DNA of 45,851 nt from contig JAUCYS010000019.1 of NCBI GenBank assembly GCA_030373505.1, forward strand, positions 1 to 45,851, read 5' to 3'. This document shows, one piece after another, positions 7,981-16,955 of this stretch; within the stretch, counting starts at the first letter, position 1; the number at the start of each line of letters is the position of its first letter. Made by a program: the position numbers and the translations under genes. The stretch comes from Parasphingorhabdus sp. Its GTDB lineage: Bacteria; Pseudomonadota; Alphaproteobacteria; Sphingomonadales; Sphingomonadaceae. The notes under the pieces were generated by a model. It saw only the letters and a list, made by a program, of their open reading frames with translations, was not told the origin of the DNA and searched no databases.

Positions 7981-10086
7981 TTATTCCGCCGCCGCCAGCT
8001 CCTCAACCCTTGCCACGGTGACCGGCACCGCGTTCAGCACGGCATTGCCCGACAACGGATCAAAGGCCTGCGTATCGGTGAGATCATTGAGCGAAACCCC
8101 AGGTTTCTCGCGCGCCACGGACAGGCCGACGCCTTTGCGTCCATGGCCGAAACCGTGCGGAATGGACACCACGCCGGGCATGACGTCATCGCTGACCTCG
8201 ACAGGGATTTCGACGCGGTTCACCCGGCTGGTGACTGACGCCATGCCGCCATCCGCCAGACCGCGCGCGCTGGCGTCATCGGGGTGGATCATCAGTGTGC
8301 AGCGGTCCGGCCCCTTGAGCAGTCGCCGGCTGTTGTGCAGCCAGCTGTTGTTCTGCCGGACATGGCGGCGGCCGATCAGGCGCAGCGTGTCGGGCCGCTC
8401 GTCGGCCAGCGAAGCGGCGAAGCGTTGCAATTCGGCGAGAAAATCGGGATGGGCGCAGTGAATCCGCTTGTCCTCGGTGCGCAGCCGCTCGGCCATGCAG
8501 GGACGCAGCGGCCCCAGATCAATGCCGTTGGGCGCGGCTTCCACCTCGGCCAGTGTCAGCCCGGCGGGCGAGCTTTGCAGCATGCCGTCGAGCACATCGC
8601 GCGGTTCACGGATATTGGGGAAATCCTGCCCGTCCTGCGCCAGGATCTCGCGCGCCAGCTCGGCGATGATTTCCCAGTCGGTCTTCTCGCCATCCTGCAG
8701 GTCGAAGATCGCCGGCGAATAGCTGGCATAGTTGCGGATAGCGAGCGGCCCGAAGAAGAACGGATAATGATCCTTTTCCAGCGGTCCGCAGGGCGGCAGG
8801 ATATAATCGGCGTGACGGCTGGTTTCGGTGACATACATGTCGAAGGAAACCATGAGGTCGAGCTGCTCCAGCGCCCGGTCGAGCTTCGCGCCATCGGGCG
8901 AGGACAACACCGGATTGCCGGTAACGACAAACAGCGAGCGGATGCGCTCCTTGTCGCCCTTCTCGCGCAGCATCTCGTCGGCAAAGGTGACCATCGGCAG
9001 TTCGCTCATCACCGAGGGCATCGGGCCTCTCACCGTATCGGCGGTGCGCACCGATCCGCGGCCGACCAGATTGATCGTGTCGAGCGCGGGTTCCGGCACC
9101 ATCGTGCCGCCAACCCGGTCGAGATTGCCCGCTGCGATATTGATCACCTGGATCAGCCACTGGTTGAGCGTGCCATATTCACAGACCGAAACGCCCATCC
9201 GGCCATAGAGGGCAGCGGGCTGATCAGCGGCCAGCTCGGCCGCCATGGCCTGCATGGTCTCGACCGAAATGCCACAATGGGCGGCCAGCTGATCCATATC
9301 GAATCCCGCAATCGCCGGCTGGATGGCGTTCCAGCTGTCGTCCAGGATCGCATCGAGCCGCGATGTGTCGGCCAGTCCGGCATCGAAAATGCTCTTCAAC
9401 AGGCCTATCAGCAGCGCGGTATCGGTCCCCGGCTTCACGAAATGATGCGCGTCGGCCAGCTTGGCGGTTTCGGTCCGGCGCGGGTCGACGACGACCAGCT
9501 TGCCGTCGCGGGCCTGCATTTCCTTCACCCTTTTTTTGAAGTCGGGCACGGTCCAGATGCTGCCGTTGGACGCCGCCGGATTGCCGCCGATGATCACCAG
9601 ATACTGGCAGCGGTCGATATCCGGCACCGCGGCGAGGCTGACATGGCCATACATATGATATTGCACGACATGGTGCGGAATCTGGTCGAGGGTCGAGGCG
9701 GAATAGATATTTTTCAGGCCGATGGCGCGGCGCAGCTGGCCGATCTGGGTGGAAATGCCATAATCATGCGCGCTCGGATTGCCCATATACATGGCCGGCT
9801 TGGCGCCCTGCCCCTTGAGATCGAGCAGCCGGGCCGCAATTTCCGAGAAAGCCTGTTCCCAGCCGATTTCCTGCCACTGGCCATCGACCTTTTTCACCGG
9901 CCTGTGCAGACGGTCGGGATCATCCTGCAGATCGGCGATCGCGGTTGCCTTGGGACAGATATGGCCGCGGCTCAGTACATGGTCGGGATTGCCCCGGATC
10001 GAAAGAATCTCGCGCCCCTCCACCTCGATCAATACGCCGCAATTGGCTTCGCAGATATGGCAGGTGCGGGCGTGAATGGTGCTCAT
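7981..10086 (-). CDS. Molybdopterin-dependent oxidoreductase (DMSO reductase superfamily)
   Basis: A cytoplasmic-looking bis-MGD enzyme of 701 residues without a Tat signal. The start ATG 10086 (MSTIHARTCHICEANCGV) is preceded by AAGGAG at good spacing. An N-terminal [4Fe-4S] site is complete: Cys9, Cys12, Cys16 and Cys44 (C-x2-C-x3-C-x27-C). Cofactor-binding segments follow, such as VIIGGNPAAS and VVDPRRTETAKLADAHH, and the C-terminal MopB-binding domain contains HPDDASARGLADGGMASV. Where formate dehydrogenases have Cys or Sec as the metal ligand, this protein reads YSASTLDQIPHH (residues 128-139), so the ligand is probably Ser or Asp. No partner subunit lies nearby. It is a relative of formate dehydrogenase and anaerobic reductase chains; the substrate is unknown. 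Confidence 0.85.
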   Translation of the reverse strand: MSTIHARTCHICEANCGVLIEVEGREILSIRGNPDHVLSRGHICPKATAIADLQDDPDRLHRPVKKVDGQWQEIGWEQAFSEIAARLLDLKGQGAKPAMYMGNPSAHDYGISTQIGQLRRAIGLKNIYSASTLDQIPHHVVQYHMYGHVSLAAVPDIDRCQYLVIIGGNPAASNGSIWTVPDFKKRVKEMQARDGKLVVVDPRRTETAKLADAHHFVKPGTDTALLIGLLKSIFDAGLADTSRLDAILDDSWNAIQPAIAGFDMDQLAAHCGISVETMQAMAAELAADQPAALYGRMGVSVCEYGTLNQWLIQVINIAAGNLDRVGGTMVPEPALDTINLVGRGSVRTADTVRGPMPSVMSELPMVTFADEMLREKGDKERIRSLFVVTGNPVLSSPDGAKLDRALEQLDLMVSFDMYVTETSRHADYILPPCGPLEKDHYPFFFGPLAIRNYASYSPAIFDLQDGEKTDWEIIAELAREILAQDGQDFPNIREPRDVLDGMLQSSPAGLTLAEVEAAPNGIDLGPLRPCMAERLRTEDKRIHCAHPDFLAELQRFAASLADERPDTLRLIGRRHVRQNNSWLHNSRRLLKGPDRCTLMIHPDDASARGLADGGMASVTSRVNRVEIPVEVSDDVMPGVVSIPHGFGHGRKGVGLSVAREKPGVSLNDLTDTQAFDPLSGNAVLNAVPVTVARVEELAAAE

Positions 10087-10229
10087 CGGGAAACTCCTTG
10101 ATTTAATCATCCGGTTAACAGATTTGTCGACCCGCCACCAGTACCGCCGAACCATCGGTCAAAATTTGCTGGGCATTTGCTGCCATTTGTTCAATGAAGC
10201 GCGCCTGTCCTTCACTCGGAGCAATTTTC

Positions 10230-11177
10230 ATGCCGCGTAACTGGCTTCTCACCGCCCTTCTCCTTCCGCTCTATCTGTCGCTCACCGCCTGTCCGTCCAG
10301 CGGCGAGGAATCCGCCAGTGCGGGCAGCAATGCCGTGCCCGCCCCGGCTCCCGTGCCAGCAACAATGCCCGATGATGCCGATCCCGCTCTCTGGGTGATC
10401 AGGGACGAGGACACGACCATCTATCTGTTCGGCACGGTCCATATCCTGAAGCCCGGCATGACCTGGTTCGACGAGGCAGTGAAGGACAGTTTCGAGGCAT
10501 CCGATGAACTGGTCGTCGAAATGATCAAGCCTGATCCCGCAACCATGGCCAAGGTGATCGGCGACATGGCGATCGACAAGACCGGTATCTCGCTGCGGGA
10601 CAAGCTGACCGCGGCGGACCGGACCAAATATGAAGCGGCGCTTGCCCGGCTGAATCTGCCGGTCGCCTCATTCGACCCGCTCGACCCGTGGTTTGCCAGC
10701 GTCAATATTTCGCTGATCCCGCTGATGCGCAACGGCTATGCCTCCGATCAGGGCGCGGACGACGAACTGCAGGCGCAGGCAAAGGCACGGTCGATGCAGA
10801 TCACCGGTCTCGAAACGCCCGAGCAACAGCTGGGATTTTTCGACAATCTGCCCGAGGACGTCCAGATCCGCTTTCTCAATTTCACCATCGACACGATCGA
10901 CGAAGCCGCCGACGGCATGGAGCAGATGGTCATCGAATGGGCCAATGCCAATGTCGAGCAACTGGGCGAGCTGATGAATGCGGGCCTCGAAGACAAGATT
11001 ATTTACGACACGCTGCTCGTCAATCGCAACAAAAGCTGGGCCGAATGGGTGGAACAGCGGATGGCGCAGCCCGGGACGGTGTTCATGGCGGTCGGGGCGG
11101 GTCATCTTGCCGGAGACAGCAGCCTGCAGGCGGTGCTGGCGAAAAAGGGGCTGGTCGCCCAACGGATTGAATATTGA
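10230..11177 (+). CDS. TraB/GumN family lipoprotein (first of a tandem pair)
   Basis: A 315-residue protein with a lipoprotein signal (lipobox LTAC, Cys21) from ATG 10230, which has GGAG eight bases upstream. A start at 10194 would put 12 residues before the signal and is less likely. The body shows the TraB/GumN pattern: the N-terminal TIYLFGTVHIL with the G-x-x-H motif, the central ETPEQQLGFFDNLPED, and the C-terminal VGAGHLAGDSSLQAVLAKKG with the second conserved G-x-x-H. Members of this family are related to Tiki-type metalloproteases, and the two histidine motifs fit metal binding; no activity can be asserted here. The next gene, 52 bases on, is a paralogue in the same direction. Confidence 0.88.
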   Translation: MPRNWLLTALLLPLYLSLTACPSSGEESASAGSNAVPAPAPVPATMPDDADPALWVIRDEDTTIYLFGTVHILKPGMTWFDEAVKDSFEASDELVVEMIKPDPATMAKVIGDMAIDKTGISLRDKLTAADRTKYEAALARLNLPVASFDPLDPWFASVNISLIPLMRNGYASDQGADDELQAQAKARSMQITGLETPEQQLGFFDNLPEDVQIRFLNFTIDTIDEAADGMEQMVIEWANANVEQLGELMNAGLEDKIIYDTLLVNRNKSWAEWVEQRMAQPGTVFMAVGAGHLAGDSSLQAVLAKKGLVAQRIEY

Positions 11178-11229
11178 TTTTTATCAACCCCGGGCTTTCA
11201 TTTCGCTGCAATGACGCCAAATAGGTTGC

Positions 11230-12144
11230 ATGCGAATCACACTCTCTCTCCTGTCCCTTCTCGCGGCGCTGCTGCTCGGCGCGTGCAACAACGCGCCCGA
11301 TCCGGTGACCCTGAACACCGTGAAGACGGGAACGCCGGCGCTGTGGAAGGTGACTGGCACCAGGCCCGGGCAGGTCGGTACCGCCTATATGTTCGGCACG
11401 ATCCATATCCTGCCCGACGATGTCCAGTGGCGCACGCAGGTGCTGGAGGCGGCGATCGCCGATTCGGACCGGCTGGTGATCGAAGTGCTCGGGCTCGATG
11501 ACACGAAAAACGCCGGCAAAATATTTTCCCGGCTGGCGGTTTCTCCCGGACAGGAAAGGCTCGACGCGCGTGTCGAACCGGCGCTGCGCGACGACCTCGA
11601 ACGGATCATCGATGCCACGAATGTTCCCGAACGCTCGCTCAACCGCATGGAAACCTGGGCCGCGGCGCTGTCGCTGGCCTCCGCCCAGACCCGAGGCCTC
11701 GGGCTTGATTCCAGCGGCGGCGTCGAGAAGAAGCTCACCGCCCAGTTTGCCGAGTCTGGCAAGCCGATCGACGCGCTGGAAACCATCGAGAGTCAATTGG
11801 GCTATTTCGACCGGCTGCCGGAAGCGCAGCAGCGCAAGATGCTGACCAGCGTGATCGAGGAATCGAGCGATTCCCGGCAAGCTTTCGAGCAATTGTTCAA
11901 CGCCTGGATGACCGGCGATCTCGACCAGATTGTGACGCTGACGGATACCGGGATATTGATCGATCCGAAGACCCGTGAATATCTGCTGGTAATCCGCAAC
12001 CAGGACTGGGCTGAGCAGCTCGACAAGCGCCTGCAAAAGCCCGGAACATCCTTTGTCGCGGTTGGCGCTGCCCATCTTGCCGGCGCCGATGCGGTTCAGG
12101 ACATGCTTGCCAAACGCGGCTATAAAGTCGAAAAAATTCAGTAA
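11230..12144 (+). CDS. TraB/GumN family lipoprotein (second of a tandem pair)
   Basis: A 304-residue paralogue of the preceding gene, also with a lipoprotein signal (LLGAC, Cys19). It keeps both histidine motifs, YMFGTIHILPDDVQW and VAVGAAHLAGADAVQDMLAKRG, and the central ETIESQLGYFDRLPE. Overall similarity to its neighbour is clear but far from identical, so the duplication is old and both copies appear intact. The thioesterase gene follows after 11 bases, which suggests a shared message. The molecular role of TraB/GumN lipoproteins in alphaproteobacteria is poorly known; an envelope metal-dependent hydrolase is the best guess. Confidence 0.88.
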   Translation: MRITLSLLSLLAALLLGACNNAPDPVTLNTVKTGTPALWKVTGTRPGQVGTAYMFGTIHILPDDVQWRTQVLEAAIADSDRLVIEVLGLDDTKNAGKIFSRLAVSPGQERLDARVEPALRDDLERIIDATNVPERSLNRMETWAAALSLASAQTRGLGLDSSGGVEKKLTAQFAESGKPIDALETIESQLGYFDRLPEAQQRKMLTSVIEESSDSRQAFEQLFNAWMTGDLDQIVTLTDTGILIDPKTREYLLVIRNQDWAEQLDKRLQKPGTSFVAVGAAHLAGADAVQDMLAKRGYKVEKIQ

Positions 12145-12155
12145 CAGGGCCATTG

Positions 12156-12953
12156 ATGACATTCATATTTGATCGCGAAACCGCGCTGATCGCGCAGGAA
12201 GACGGGCAGTTCACGATCGAGGCGAGCGATGTATATCGCAATCCGACCGGCATGGCCTTTGGCGGATGGGTCGCAGCGATTGCAGCGCGGGCGGTGGAAC
12301 TCCATCCCGAATGCCGCGGTCCGCTGGTCTCGCAGCAGATTCTCTACATGACCGGAGTGGGACCGGGTGAGGTCACGCTCTCGGTCCGCCTGCTGCGGGC
12401 GGGATCGTCGACCCAGTTCTGGCGAGTCGAGCTGTCCCAAAATGGCACGATGAGCAACGCCGCCGATATCGTGACCAGCACCCGCCGTCCGACGGATATC
12501 GACTATCAGGTCGAGATGCCGGCGATCAAGACGCCGGAGGATTCCATTCCCCTGCCCTCGGTCAATCCGATGGCACCGAAATGGGTGTCGCATTATGACC
12601 AGCGGATTGCCAAGGGCATGCCCTTTGCCGTCAACGACTCCCCGGAAGCGATCGTCTGGATCCGGGAAGCGGACGGCCGCCCGGTCGACCGGGTCAGCCT
12701 GTTCTCGATCCTCGACACGCCGATGCCGCGCACCTTTTTTGTTACCGAACAATTCCGTCCGGGCTCCACCGTCGCCATGGCTACCTATATCTACGCCAGC
12801 GATGAAGATCTGGCGGAGGCGGGCAGCGATTTCATGATGCTGCGGGTGACCGGCGCCACCGTCCGCAACAGCGCCACCGACGGGCGTGTCGAGATCTGGT
12901 CGAAAAGCGGCATATTGCTGGCGACCAGCTCGCAGATCGGATTTTTCCGCTAG
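12156..12953 (+). CDS. Acyl-CoA thioesterase-like protein (double hotdog)
   Basis: A 265-residue protein of the TesB/4HBT-like type. The N-terminal hotdog half has NPTGMAFGGWVAAIAARAVE, the helix expected to run through the fold, followed by QQILYMTGVGPGEVTLSVRL. The second half contains VDRVSLFSILDTPMPRTFF and ends GILLATSSQIGFFR, the usual terminal strand of the fold. It would hydrolyse acyl-CoA thioesters in the cytoplasm; chain length preference cannot be told. The start is taken at ATG 12156; a TTG immediately before it is possible. It sits 11 bases after the second TraB gene and is likely co-transcribed. Confidence 0.8.
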   Translation: MTFIFDRETALIAQEDGQFTIEASDVYRNPTGMAFGGWVAAIAARAVELHPECRGPLVSQQILYMTGVGPGEVTLSVRLLRAGSSTQFWRVELSQNGTMSNAADIVTSTRRPTDIDYQVEMPAIKTPEDSIPLPSVNPMAPKWVSHYDQRIAKGMPFAVNDSPEAIVWIREADGRPVDRVSLFSILDTPMPRTFFVTEQFRPGSTVAMATYIYASDEDLAEAGSDFMMLRVTGATVRNSATDGRVEIWSKSGILLATSSQIGFFR

Positions 12954-12975
12954 GTCGAATATTGGCCGCAAATCC

Positions 12976-13004
12976 CTTGCTTTTGCCAAGGTCCGACCTT
13001 ATAG
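12976..13004 (+). promoter_or_regulatory. Promoter of rplY
   Basis: CTTGCT (12976-12981) and TTATAG (12999-13004) are 17 bases apart, matching the alphaproteobacterial housekeeping pattern. The expected transcript start near 13011 gives a leader of about 70 bases before the rplY ATG at 13079. Confidence 0.6.
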
Positions 13005-13078
13005 CGCCCTCTTTCCGGCCATGAGCACCCTGGAGGCGTGGCGGAAATCTAACAAAACCTTATTTTTGGAGCAACATT

Positions 13079-13741
13079 ATGAGTGATCAGCTGTCTATTG
13101 CAGCAGAGCCTCGCGAACGGGCTGGCAAGGGAGCCTCCCGTGCACTGCGTCGCGAAGGCCGTGTCCCCGCCGTTATTTACGGCGACAAGAAAGAAGCCCT
13201 GGCGATCCACGTCGAGGCCCGCGCGCTGAACAAGCTGCTCGGCACCGGCCATTTCATGAACTCGCTGGTCGAGGTTGATGTCAACGGCGTCAAGACCCGG
13301 ACACTGCCAAAGGATGTTGCTTTTGATCCGGTCACCGACCGGCCGCTTCATGTTGACTTCTTCCGCCTTGCCAAGGGCGCGAAGGTCCAGGTCAATATCC
13401 CTGTTGTCTTCATCAACGAGGAAGCTTCGCCAGGCCTGAAACGTGGCGGCGTGATGAACGTTGTCCGCCACGAACTCGACCTGATGTGCGACGCGGATCA
13501 TATCCCGGACCAGATCGAAATCGACGTGACCGGTCTCGAAATCGGCGACTCGATCCATATTTCGCACATCACCCTGCCCGAAGGCTCGGAAAGCGCGATC
13601 ACCGATCGTGACTTCACCATCGCCGGCGTGACCGCACCGTCCGCTCTCAAGTCGTCCGACGACGCAAGCGAAGATGACGACGTGGAAGAAACCGAAGTCA
13701 CCGAACAGAATGCCGATACGGTCGAGGGCGAAGACAGCTAG
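13079..13741 (+). CDS. rplY: 50S ribosomal protein L25 (long Ctc/TL5 form)
   Basis: This protein binds 5S rRNA in the large ribosomal subunit. At 220 residues it is the long form: an N-terminal L25 beta-barrel ([31 protein letters not shown]) and a C-terminal TL5/CTC domain ([20 protein letters not shown]), then a very acidic tail ([14 protein letters not shown]). The start ATG 13079 has GGAG upstream. Its own promoter precedes it and a strong intrinsic terminator follows, so it may be expressed separately from pth, although rplY-pth adjacency is common among bacteria. Confidence 0.97.
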   Translation: MSDQLSIAAEPRERAGKGASRALRREGRVPAVIYGDKKEALAIHVEARALNKLLGTGHFMNSLVEVDVNGVKTRTLPKDVAFDPVTDRPLHVDFFRLAKGAKVQVNIPVVFINEEASPGLKRGGVMNVVRHELDLMCDADHIPDQIEIDVTGLEIGDSIHISHITLPEGSESAITDRDFTIAGVTAPSALKSSDDASEDDDVEETEVTEQNADTVEGEDS

Positions 13742-13766
13742 ACCTTTATCGATCAAACAATATAAC

Positions 13767-13810
13767 AAAAACCGTCCATGCTGGTCTGTCAAAGCATGGA
13801 CGGTTTTTTT
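13767..13810 (+). terminator. Intrinsic terminator after rplY
   Basis: ACCGTCCATGCT (13771-13782) pairs perfectly with AGCATGGACGGT (13793-13804) across a 10-base loop. It is flanked by an A run before and TTTTTTT after, so the stem can extend by four A-T pairs. This is a textbook Rho-independent terminator. Confidence 0.93.
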
Positions 13811-13849
13811 CTGTCACAAGCTCGATAAGAGCGGGAAGAGCGTTAGAAA

Positions 13850-14419
13850 ATGCAACTATGGGTCGGCCTTGGCAATCCGGGCGCGCAATATGCGCTGCAC
13901 CGGCACAATGTCGGCTTCATGGTGATCGACGCGCTCGAGCAGGTGCACAGCTTTCCGGCACCGAAGCAGAAGTTCAAGGGCTGGACCATGGAAGCGCGAC
14001 TGGGCGGCGAAAAGCTGGTGCTGCTCAAACCGGCCACGTTCATGAACGAAAGCGGCACCAGCGTGCGCGCGGCGATGGATTTCTACAAGCTGCAGCCAGA
14101 AGACGTCACCGTCTTCTATGACGAGCTCGATCTCGAACCGTTCCGGGTCAAGGTCAAACGCGGCGGCGGCGCGGCGGGCCACAATGGCATCCGCTCGATG
14201 ATCGCCCATATCGGCCCGGAATTCCGCCGGGTCCGTATCGGCATCGGCCATCCGGGCCACAAGGCGCGGGTGACCGGCCATGTGTTGGGTAATTTCGCCA
14301 AGGCGGAAATCGATGATCTTTCCGATATGCTCGGCGTGATTGCGTCCGAAGCCGACTGGCTGGCCAAGGGCGACGATGCGCGTTTCATGAGCGAATATGC
14401 GATGCGGATGCAGGAATAG
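13850..14419 (+). CDS. pth: Peptidyl-tRNA hydrolase
   Basis: This enzyme frees tRNA from peptidyl-tRNAs that drop off the ribosome. The protein has 189 residues, the normal length. It has the opening WVGLGNPGAQYALHRHNVGF, with the catalytic His at residue 19, the TFMNESG segment that binds the substrate, FYDELDLE with the acidic catalytic partner, and the GGGAAGHNGIRSMIAHIG block. The start is ATG 13850. It lies between the rplY terminator and ychF; the pth-ychF pairing is widespread in bacteria. Nothing is missing or odd. Confidence 0.97.
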   Translation: MQLWVGLGNPGAQYALHRHNVGFMVIDALEQVHSFPAPKQKFKGWTMEARLGGEKLVLLKPATFMNESGTSVRAAMDFYKLQPEDVTVFYDELDLEPFRVKVKRGGGAAGHNGIRSMIAHIGPEFRRVRIGIGHPGHKARVTGHVLGNFAKAEIDDLSDMLGVIASEADWLAKGDDARFMSEYAMRMQE

Positions 14420-14439
14420 GCTTAGAGTTTCAAACAATA

Positions 14440-14534
14440 ATCACCACCCCGAACTTGATTCGGGGTCCAGAGCGTATATGCGCAACTTTTGAACGATTTG
14501 GCACGGAATGCCGGATCAGATTCAGCATGACGGA
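14440..14534. repeat. Degenerate palindromic repeat (element E family) before ychF
   Basis: The left part contains CCCCGAACTTGATTCGGGGT and the right part GGATCAGATTCAGCATGACG. These are diverged arms of the same repeat family as the element at 7883-7962. The right end joins directly to the GGAG ribosome binding site of ychF (14532-14535). It fills most of the 123-base pth-ychF gap. Confidence 0.6.
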
Positions 14535-14542
14535 GTTTTCAC

Positions 14543-15643
14543 ATGGGTTTCAAATGCGGTATCGTTGGCCTGCCCAACGTCGGAAAATCAACCTTGTTCA
14601 ATGCGCTGACCGAAACGCAGGCGGCGCAGGCGGCGAACTATCCGTTCTGCACGATCGAGCCCAATGTGGGCCAGGTTGCAGTACCCGATCCACGGCTCGA
14701 CCAGATCGCGAAAATTGCCGGCAGCGCCAAGATCATCGAAACGCAGCTGGCCTTTGTCGACATCGCCGGACTGGTGAAGGGCGCGTCCAAGGGCGAAGGC
14801 CTCGGCAACCAGTTCCTCGGCAATATCCGCGAGGTCGACGCGGTCGTCCATGTCCTGCGCTGCTTCGAGGATGACGATATCCAGCATGTCGCCAACAAGA
14901 TCGATCCGATTTCCGACGCCGAAGTGGTCGAGACCGAATTGCTGCTGTCCGATCTCGAAAGTCTGGAAAAACGCGTGCCCGCTTTTCAGAAAAAGGCGAA
15001 TAGCGGCGACAAGGAAGCGAAGATCGCCGCCAATGTGCTTGGCCAGGCGCTGGAACTGCTGCGCGAAGGCAAGCCGGCGCGGCTGACCGAACCCGGCGAC
15101 GAGGAAGAACAGCGGATCTTCGACCAGTCGCAGCTGCTGACCGCCAAGCCGGTGCTCTATGTCTGCAACGTCAGCGAGGCCGATGCTGCCAAGGGCAATG
15201 CGCTGAGCGACGCGGTGTTCGAAAAGGCCAAGGCCGAAGGCGCGGAAGCGGTAATCGTCTCGGCCGCGATCGAATCCGAACTGGTCGAGATGGAGGCGGA
15301 AGACCGGGCCGAATTTCTCGCCGAACTGGGGCTCGAGGAATCCGGTCTCGCTCGGGTGATCCGGGCCGGCTACCAGCTGCTCGACCTGCAGACCTTCTTC
15401 ACCGTCGGTCCCAAGGAAGCGCGCGCCTGGACCGTGCACAAGGGTGCCAAGGCTCCCGAGGCCGCAGGCGAGATTCACAGCGACTTCGAGCGCGGTTTCA
15501 TTCGCGCCGAAACCATCGCCTTTGACGACTATGTCGCGCTGGGCGGTGAAAGTGCTGCGCGTGACGCCGGAAAACTGCGCCAAGAAGGCAAGGAATATGT
15601 CGCCAAGGACGGCGATATCTTCAATTTCAAGTTCAATGTCTGA
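14543..15643 (+). CDS. ychF: Redox-regulated ATPase YchF (Obg-related)
   Basis: A 366-residue member of the Obg/YchF P-loop family, which binds ATP in preference to GTP and associates with ribosomes in stress responses. The G1 loop is GLPNVGKST (residues about 9-17), followed by FCTIEPNVG (switch region) and the G3-like VDIAGLVKGASKGEGLGNQF. The usual G4 motif NKxD is replaced by CNVSE, as expected for YchF and in line with its ATP preference. The C-terminal TGS domain is present (DLQTFFTVGPKEARAW, EYVAKDGDIFNFKFNV). The start ATG 14543 has GGAG seven bases upstream, at the end of a repeat element. Confidence 0.97.
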   Translation: MGFKCGIVGLPNVGKSTLFNALTETQAAQAANYPFCTIEPNVGQVAVPDPRLDQIAKIAGSAKIIETQLAFVDIAGLVKGASKGEGLGNQFLGNIREVDAVVHVLRCFEDDDIQHVANKIDPISDAEVVETELLLSDLESLEKRVPAFQKKANSGDKEAKIAANVLGQALELLREGKPARLTEPGDEEEQRIFDQSQLLTAKPVLYVCNVSEADAAKGNALSDAVFEKAKAEGAEAVIVSAAIESELVEMEAEDRAEFLAELGLEESGLARVIRAGYQLLDLQTFFTVGPKEARAWTVHKGAKAPEAAGEIHSDFERGFIRAETIAFDDYVALGGESAARDAGKLRQEGKEYVAKDGDIFNFKFNV

Positions 15644-15689
15644 ACTGTCACATTGCTCCGCTAGACGACAGGCCTCCGGGAGAACCGAC

Positions 15690-16934
15690 ATGATTCGTTC
15701 GCTATTTGCACTGCTGTTCACAAGTTTTCTGCTGACCGCTGCGCCCGCGCTGGCCGCAACCACGCCGGAACAGAATGAGTCGGTCAGCGAAAAGGCAGAA
15801 ACCCGCGATCCGGTCACGATCCTGATCTCGATTGACGGCTTCCGCCCCGACTATCTGGAACGCGGCATCACCCCCAATCTGAAGGCACTGGCGGCGACCG
15901 GCATCTACGGTCCGATGCGCCCATCCTTCCCCAGCAAGACCTTTCCCAATCACTGGACGCTGGTGACCGGCAAGACTCCGGACCATCACGGCATTGTCGG
16001 CAACACGATGGAAGACGCGGCCCGGCCAGGCGAAATATTCAAGATGGCGACCAAGGACCCCTTCTGGTGGAGCGAGGCCGAGCCGATCTGGGTCACCGCC
16101 GAAAAGCAGGGAATCCGGTCCGCCACCATGTTCTGGCCCGGTTCGGAAGTGCCGATCGACGGCGTTCGGCCGGCCGACTGGTGGCCGTTCAGCCAGGACC
16201 TGTCCAATGACCGCCGCATCAACGCCGTGGTCGACTGGATGCGGCGGCCTGCGGACATCCGTCCCAAAATCGTAACTCTCTATTTCGACACCGTCGATAT
16301 GGCCGGCCATTATTATGGCCCCGCACCGAGCGAGAAGCTACACGCGGCCATTGCCGAGGTCGATAGCGAAATCGGGCGCCTGCAACAGCAGCTCGACCAT
16401 CTGGGACAGCCGGCTAATTTCGTGATCGTGTCGGACCATGGCATGACCGAAACGTCGCCGGAGCGGATCATCCATCTCGACCAGATCATGCCGCGCGACC
16501 AGTATCATCTGGTGGAGGAAGGCAATTATGCAGGAATCGAGCCGCTCGAGGGCAATGCCGATGCGGTCCGCGCCGCCTTTCTGCAGCCGCACGAGCATAT
16601 GCAATGCTGGACCCGCGAGAATATTCCGGCAGAATTCGCTTATGGCACAAATCCCCGCGTGCCTTCGATTCTCTGCCTGCCGGAGATCGGCTGGGTGGTC
16701 TATCAGGACGCGCCGGAATGGATGACCGGCATTGGTGGCGGTCATGGCTATGATCAGCGCGATCCGGATATGCGAGCCTTTTTCCTGGCGAGCGGCCCCG
16801 GTATCACCGCCGGCGGTCCGTTGCCGATATTCGACAATGTGAATGTCTATTCGCTGGTGGCACGGCTCGCTGGCATCACGCCCGAAGCCAGCGATGGCAG
16901 CCTCGCACCGTTCGAGGGGCAGCTGGTCCCCTGA
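15690..16934 (+). CDS. Secreted nucleotide pyrophosphatase/phosphodiesterase (ENPP-type, alkaline phosphatase superfamily)
   Basis: A 414-residue exported enzyme with a clear Sec signal peptide (MIRSLFALLFTSFLLTAAPALA). The two-metal site of the alkaline phosphatase superfamily is intact: first Asp in LISIDGFRPDYL, the nucleophilic Thr in PSFPSKTFPNHWTLVTG, Asp and His in YFDTVDMAGHYYG, Asp-His in VIVSDHGMTE, and the last His in GGHGYD. The KTFPNH form with Thr marks the ENPP branch, which cleaves nucleotides, dinucleotides or phosphodiesters, rather than Ser-type phosphatases. The start ATG 15690 has GGGAG upstream; the frame is open further upstream but that part overlaps ychF. Likely periplasmic phosphorus or nucleotide salvage. 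Confidence 0.93.
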   Translation: MIRSLFALLFTSFLLTAAPALAATTPEQNESVSEKAETRDPVTILISIDGFRPDYLERGITPNLKALAATGIYGPMRPSFPSKTFPNHWTLVTGKTPDHHGIVGNTMEDAARPGEIFKMATKDPFWWSEAEPIWVTAEKQGIRSATMFWPGSEVPIDGVRPADWWPFSQDLSNDRRINAVVDWMRRPADIRPKIVTLYFDTVDMAGHYYGPAPSEKLHAAIAEVDSEIGRLQQQLDHLGQPANFVIVSDHGMTETSPERIIHLDQIMPRDQYHLVEEGNYAGIEPLEGNADAVRAAFLQPHEHMQCWTRENIPAEFAYGTNPRVPSILCLPEIGWVVYQDAPEWMTGIGGGHGYDQRDPDMRAFFLASGPGITAGGPLPIFDNVNVYSLVARLAGITPEASDGSLAPFEGQLVP

Positions 16935-16955
16935 ACGGGTCGCCGAACCCCGGGC

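Noticed and set aside
8284..10101. A 605-codon open frame antisense to the molybdopterin oxidoreductase
   Set aside because: The opposite strand encodes a complete enzyme with a Shine-Dalgarno and Fe-S motif; this frame has neither.
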